The notes under the pieces: generated by a model
Told to the model about the DNA's origin: nothing
Database searches by the model: none
What the model saw: only the letters and a program-made list of their open reading frames with translations
Made by a program: the position numbers and the translations under genes
Shown: piece after piece, positions 61,256 through 64,000 of the stretch
Layout of the letters: every line of letters starts with the position of its first letter
Position numbering within the stretch: the stretch's first letter is position 1
From: Sphingobium cupriresistens
GTDB taxonomy: Bacteria; Pseudomonadota; Alphaproteobacteria; Sphingomonadales; Sphingomonadaceae
Direction of reading: 5' to 3'
Length of the DNA stretch: 64,000 nucleotides
Assembly: GCF_004152865.1 (NCBI RefSeq)
Contig: NZ_SEOO01000017.1
Coordinates: 1 to 64,000 of the forward strand

Positions 61256-61310
61256 CGCGAAAGGCCGCCAGTGATGGGCTAACAGCCTTTGTCACTGGCG
61301 GCCTTTCGCG
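61256..61310. terminator. 19-bp perfect hairpin
   Basis: CGCGAAAGGCCGCCAGTGA (61256-61274) pairs perfectly with 61292-61310 around a 17-nt loop. It sits between the TauE gene and the response regulator. It may end tauE transcription or form an RNA leader element. No clear U run follows. Confidence 0.65.
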
Positions 61311-61330
61311 TTATCTGCGAGCCGGGGGAC

Positions 61331-62053
61331 ATGATGGCGCAGGCAGACGCGATTTCGATATTGCTGGTGGAAGATGACGAGGCCGCGCGCGCCAACATCG
61401 CCACGATCCTGACCGATGCAGGCATGGTGGTGGAACAGGCGATCGACGGCGCCACCGGCCTTAACCGCGCGGGCGGCGGCAGCCACGACGTCATCATCCT
61501 CGACCGGATGCTGCCCCATTTGTCGGGCATTGACATCGTCACCCGGCTGCGGGTGGCGGGCGTTGGCGCGCCGGTGTTGATGCTGTCGGCGCTCGGCCGC
61601 AGCGAACATCGGGTCGAGGGTCTGGAAAGCGGCGTCGATGATTATCTGGCCAAGCCGTTCGAACCCGACGAACTGGTCGCCCGCGTTCGCGCGCTGTGGC
61701 GCCGGGCCAGCCGGCGCAGCCATGAGCCGGTGCTGCTGTTTGGCGACCTGGAATGCCATGTGAAGGCGCGCACGGCCTTTCGCCAGGGCAAGCATCTGCC
61801 GCTCTCGCCCAAGGAATTCGAACTGTTCCGCTATCTGATGGAACATGCCGGCGAAGTGGTGACGCGCGAAATGCTGCTGCGCCAGGTATGGAAATTGAGC
61901 TTCGATCCTCAGACCAATGTCGTGGACGTCAATGTCGGACGCCTGCGCCGCAAGCTGGAGGACGGGTTCGACGGTCCTGTGCTGGAAACGGTGTGGGGCA
62001 CCGGCTATCGGCTGATCGCCGCGGCGGGGCCGACAGGGGCGGGAAGTGCCTAG
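61331..62053 (+). CDS. OmpR-type response regulator
   Basis: ATG at 61331 (MMAQADAISILLVEDDE) is preferred because a more distal start would lie inside the hairpin. The receiver has VIILDRMLPHLSG (phospho-Asp) and DYLAKPFEPDEL. The C-terminal winged helix has LPLSPKEFELFRYLMEHAGEVVT and VVDVNVGRLRRKL. It overlaps the kinase start by eight bases. Confidence 0.93.
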   Translation: MMAQADAISILLVEDDEAARANIATILTDAGMVVEQAIDGATGLNRAGGGSHDVIILDRMLPHLSGIDIVTRLRVAGVGAPVLMLSALGRSEHRVEGLESGVDDYLAKPFEPDELVARVRALWRRASRRSHEPVLLFGDLECHVKARTAFRQGKHLPLSPKEFELFRYLMEHAGEVVTREMLLRQVWKLSFDPQTNVVDVNVGRLRRKLEDGFDGPVLETVWGTGYRLIAAAGPTGAGSA

Positions 62054-63398
62054 ACCCGGCCTGTTCCGTTCGGTTTTCGGGCGGGTCACGCTGTCGGCGC
62101 TTTTGGTCAGTCTTCTGTCAACCTTGGCGCTGTTTCTGGTGGTGCAAAAGATCGTCGACGATGACGGTCGGGCGATGCTGGCGCGAGAGGTCGACACCGA
62201 CCTGGCGGGCCTCGCCGATATCTATGTCAGCAGCGACGAGGCGGAACTCAGGGCGCGGATCGCCGATCGTCTCGCCATGAACCGTGAGGATGGCGAACGT
62301 AGCTGGTATCTGCTGACCGATGGGGCCGGCCGCCGCCTGGCCGGCAATCTCGATCGCTGGCCGGCCATCGCATCGGAAGTGTCGGAGGCGCGTTATGTCG
62401 TCCTGCCCGACGGTGACCGCATGTTCGCGCGGGCGACCCAGCTCGGCGCCGGCGCTCGCCTGCTGGTAGGGCGCAGCAATTATCGCGGCCAGGCGCTGCT
62501 CGCGCGGCTCGCAATGGCGTTCGCCATCGCCGGGGCGGGCATCGCGCTGCTCAGTCTGGCCGCCGGCCATTTCGCCGCCCGTCGCCTGCGAGCGCGAGTG
62601 GAGGTGGTGAACGCCGCCTTTGCCGCCGTCCGCGCCGGGCGTATCGCCGCCCGCGCGCCGGGACCGGGCAATAATGACGAACTGGCCGAACTGGCCGCCA
62701 ATACCAACGCCATGCTCGACCAGGTCGAACGGCTGGTCGAGGCGCAGCGCGCCGTGTCGGACCAGACCGCGCATGAGATTCGCACCCCGCTGATGCATCT
62801 CGACACCCGCATCCTCAAGGCGATGGAGGGGACGCAGGACGAGGCGCTACTGCGCACGCTGGATCAGTCGCGCGCCGAAATCCGCGGCGTCGTGCGCCTG
62901 CTCGATTCGCTGCTCGACATTGCCGGCACCCAGGCGATGCGCGGCGATCTGCGCGGCCTGGCCGAAGTCGACTTGAGCGACATCGCCGAAAGCCTGGCCG
63001 ATCTCTACGGCGCCAGTGCTGAAGATCTGGGCATCGGTTTCCATGCGCGGATCGCGCCGGGCGTGCGGGCGCGCGCCGACCCGATGCAGATGACGCGGCT
63101 CATGTCCAACCTGCTCGACAACGCCTTCAAATATGTGCCCAGTGGCGGCTCGATCGTGTTGGAACTGGCTCCCGGTCCGCATATTGTGGTGCAGGATGAC
63201 GGCCCCGGCATCCCGCCCGCCGACCGGGAACGGGTGTTTGAACGCTATGTCCGGCTTGACGGCGCGCGGGGCGGGGGGCATGGCCTTGGCCTTTCGCTCG
63301 CCAGGGCGATCGCAGAGCGGCACGAATTGTCGCTGCATGTGGAGGAGGCCGCGCCCGGTGCGCGGTTCGTGCTCCAGCCGGAGGACCGCGATGATTAG
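62046..63398 (+). CDS. Sensor histidine kinase
   Basis: The 450-residue kinase (GTG start) has two membrane helices around a periplasmic sensor of about 120 residues. A HAMP region follows, then H box SDQTAHEIRTPLMHL, N box LLDNAFKYVPSGG, and G boxes QDDGPGIPPADRE and GGHGLGLSLARA. It pairs with the regulator just upstream. The signal is unknown. Confidence 0.93.
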   Translation: MPRPGLFRSVFGRVTLSALLVSLLSTLALFLVVQKIVDDDGRAMLAREVDTDLAGLADIYVSSDEAELRARIADRLAMNREDGERSWYLLTDGAGRRLAGNLDRWPAIASEVSEARYVVLPDGDRMFARATQLGAGARLLVGRSNYRGQALLARLAMAFAIAGAGIALLSLAAGHFAARRLRARVEVVNAAFAAVRAGRIAARAPGPGNNDELAELAANTNAMLDQVERLVEAQRAVSDQTAHEIRTPLMHLDTRILKAMEGTQDEALLRTLDQSRAEIRGVVRLLDSLLDIAGTQAMRGDLRGLAEVDLSDIAESLADLYGASAEDLGIGFHARIAPGVRARADPMQMTRLMSNLLDNAFKYVPSGGSIVLELAPGPHIVVQDDGPGIPPADRERVFERYVRLDGARGGGHGLGLSLARAIAERHELSLHVEEAAPGARFVLQPEDRDD

Positions 63399-63951
63399 GC
63401 TGCTCTTGTCGGGATTGCTGCTTGTCGCCGGGCCGGCCGCGCCGGCGGCCGACATGCTGCCCGCCGATCCGGTGTTGCGGACGCTTATGGAAGGTGAGGT
63501 CGCGCAGGGCGATGGCGATCACGCCGCATTGCTCGACACGGCGCAAATCCTCAAGGCGCTCGGCGCGACCCCGGCCGAAGGGCAGGATGATCTCGCGGCG
63601 CTATGGACGCAGGAGGCGCAGGATCATGGCGTCACCCGCTCGGCGCTTGGTTTTCGCGGCCGCGCGCTGGGGCCGGCCTATCGGCGCGGATCGCTCGGCG
63701 CGGGGGACAGCGTGACCGTGCGGCAGCTATTCTTCGCCGGCCAGCGCGCCCAGATTTCGGTCGCCCCGGCCCGCGGCGCGGCCAATCTGTCGATGCGGGT
63801 GCAGGGCGCGGATGGAAATACGCTCTGCGCCAAGCCAATTGGGGGCGTTCAGGTGGACTGCGCCTGGCTGCCGCTCTTTACCGATCGCTATGACATCGTG
63901 ATCGAAAATGGCGGGTCTGTACCGGCCGCCTTCTATCTGGTGGTGCGATAA
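63391..63951 (+). CDS. Small periplasmic protein of the two-component operon
   Basis: The 186-residue protein has a signal peptide (MIRLLLSGLLLVAGPAAPAAD). The body (LGFRGRALGPAYRRGSLGAGDSVTVRQLFFAGQRAQISVAP) looks like a secreted beta-sandwich domain. I recognise no family. Its ATG overlaps the kinase stop, so it may modulate or be modulated by the sensor. Confidence 0.75.
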   Translation: MIRLLLSGLLLVAGPAAPAADMLPADPVLRTLMEGEVAQGDGDHAALLDTAQILKALGATPAEGQDDLAALWTQEAQDHGVTRSALGFRGRALGPAYRRGSLGAGDSVTVRQLFFAGQRAQISVAPARGAANLSMRVQGADGNTLCAKPIGGVQVDCAWLPLFTDRYDIVIENGGSVPAAFYLVVR

Positions 63952-64000
63952 TCGATTAACTATCTGTTTTCAAAGCAATAAGTAGAAATGGCCGGACGTT

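Noticed and set aside
60237-61295. A 352-codon frame antisense to the chromosomal TauE gene
   Set aside because: It is His/Gln/Arg-rich shadow composition opposite a clear membrane protein.
1-64000. CRISPR array
   Set aside because: No regularly spaced repeats of 24-40 bases were found while reading the window.

Overview
The window looks like a sphingomonad (Sphingobium/Novosphingobium-type alphaproteobacterium). This rests on high GC, the style of the proteins, the trb-type conjugation set and the chromosomal genes at the right end. From about position 1 to 57,858 the sequence is the inside and right end of an integrative and conjugative element (ICE). From 57,858 to 64,000 it is ordinary chromosome. 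The element ends at the 3' end of a tRNA-Ser(GGA) gene (57858-57948, minus strand). Its large serine recombinase (from 56259) points at that tRNA and its reading frame runs into it. The left end of the element is not in the window.

Left part (1-5.6 kb): a defence island. A reverse transcriptase gene of the anti-phage (DRT/Abi) kind has been cut by an IS3-family element (525-1773, 33-bp inverted repeats, 3-bp target duplication). It seems to be truncated again at about position 121 by the end of an IS21-like element. Beside it is an intact SIR2-HerA pair, a known NAD-depleting anti-phage system.

Cargo (5.7-29.6 kb): a thiol-redox, efflux and reactive-sulfur region. It holds an RND efflux operon with a DsbA-like protein, an Scs-like DsbD with an apolipoprotein N-acyltransferase, a DsrE protein with a methyltransferase, and a CIO-type cytochrome bd oxidase with its small DUF2474 subunit. 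A sulfur operon follows: persulfide dioxygenase, two half-size YeeE transporters, DUF442-sulfide:quinone reductase fusion, TauE and a 1-Cys peroxiredoxin. It is divergent from a second peroxiredoxin and a BigR/SqrR-like ArsR regulator. A QseB/PmrA-like two-component system and a TlpA-like/DsbA pair close the block. CTTAAG-N5-CTTA repeats resembling PmrA boxes lie upstream of the efflux operon, the DsbD operon and the divergent two-component/TlpA promoters, so one regulator may control all three.

Transfer region (29.7-49.1 kb): a LysR regulator, then trbI-G-F-L-K-J-E-D-C-B, a CopG protein, traG and a VirD2-like relaxase. A lytic transglycosylase, DUF736, TraF-like peptidase, DUF2840, a helix-turn-helix protein and the DUF2285/DUF6499 proteins follow, almost all on the minus strand with 4-nt overlaps.

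Maintenance region (49.6-58 kb): DUF932, a second DUF736, a TetR remnant, a large ParB-like protein, a probable Acb1-like 2H phosphodiesterase (anti-CBASS type), a FitAB toxin-antitoxin pair, a small conserved protein and the serine recombinase. Chromosome to the right: a cyclophilin-type isomerase, alanine dehydrogenase, a TauE-type exporter, a two-component system and a small periplasmic protein. No CRISPR array or rRNA was seen.
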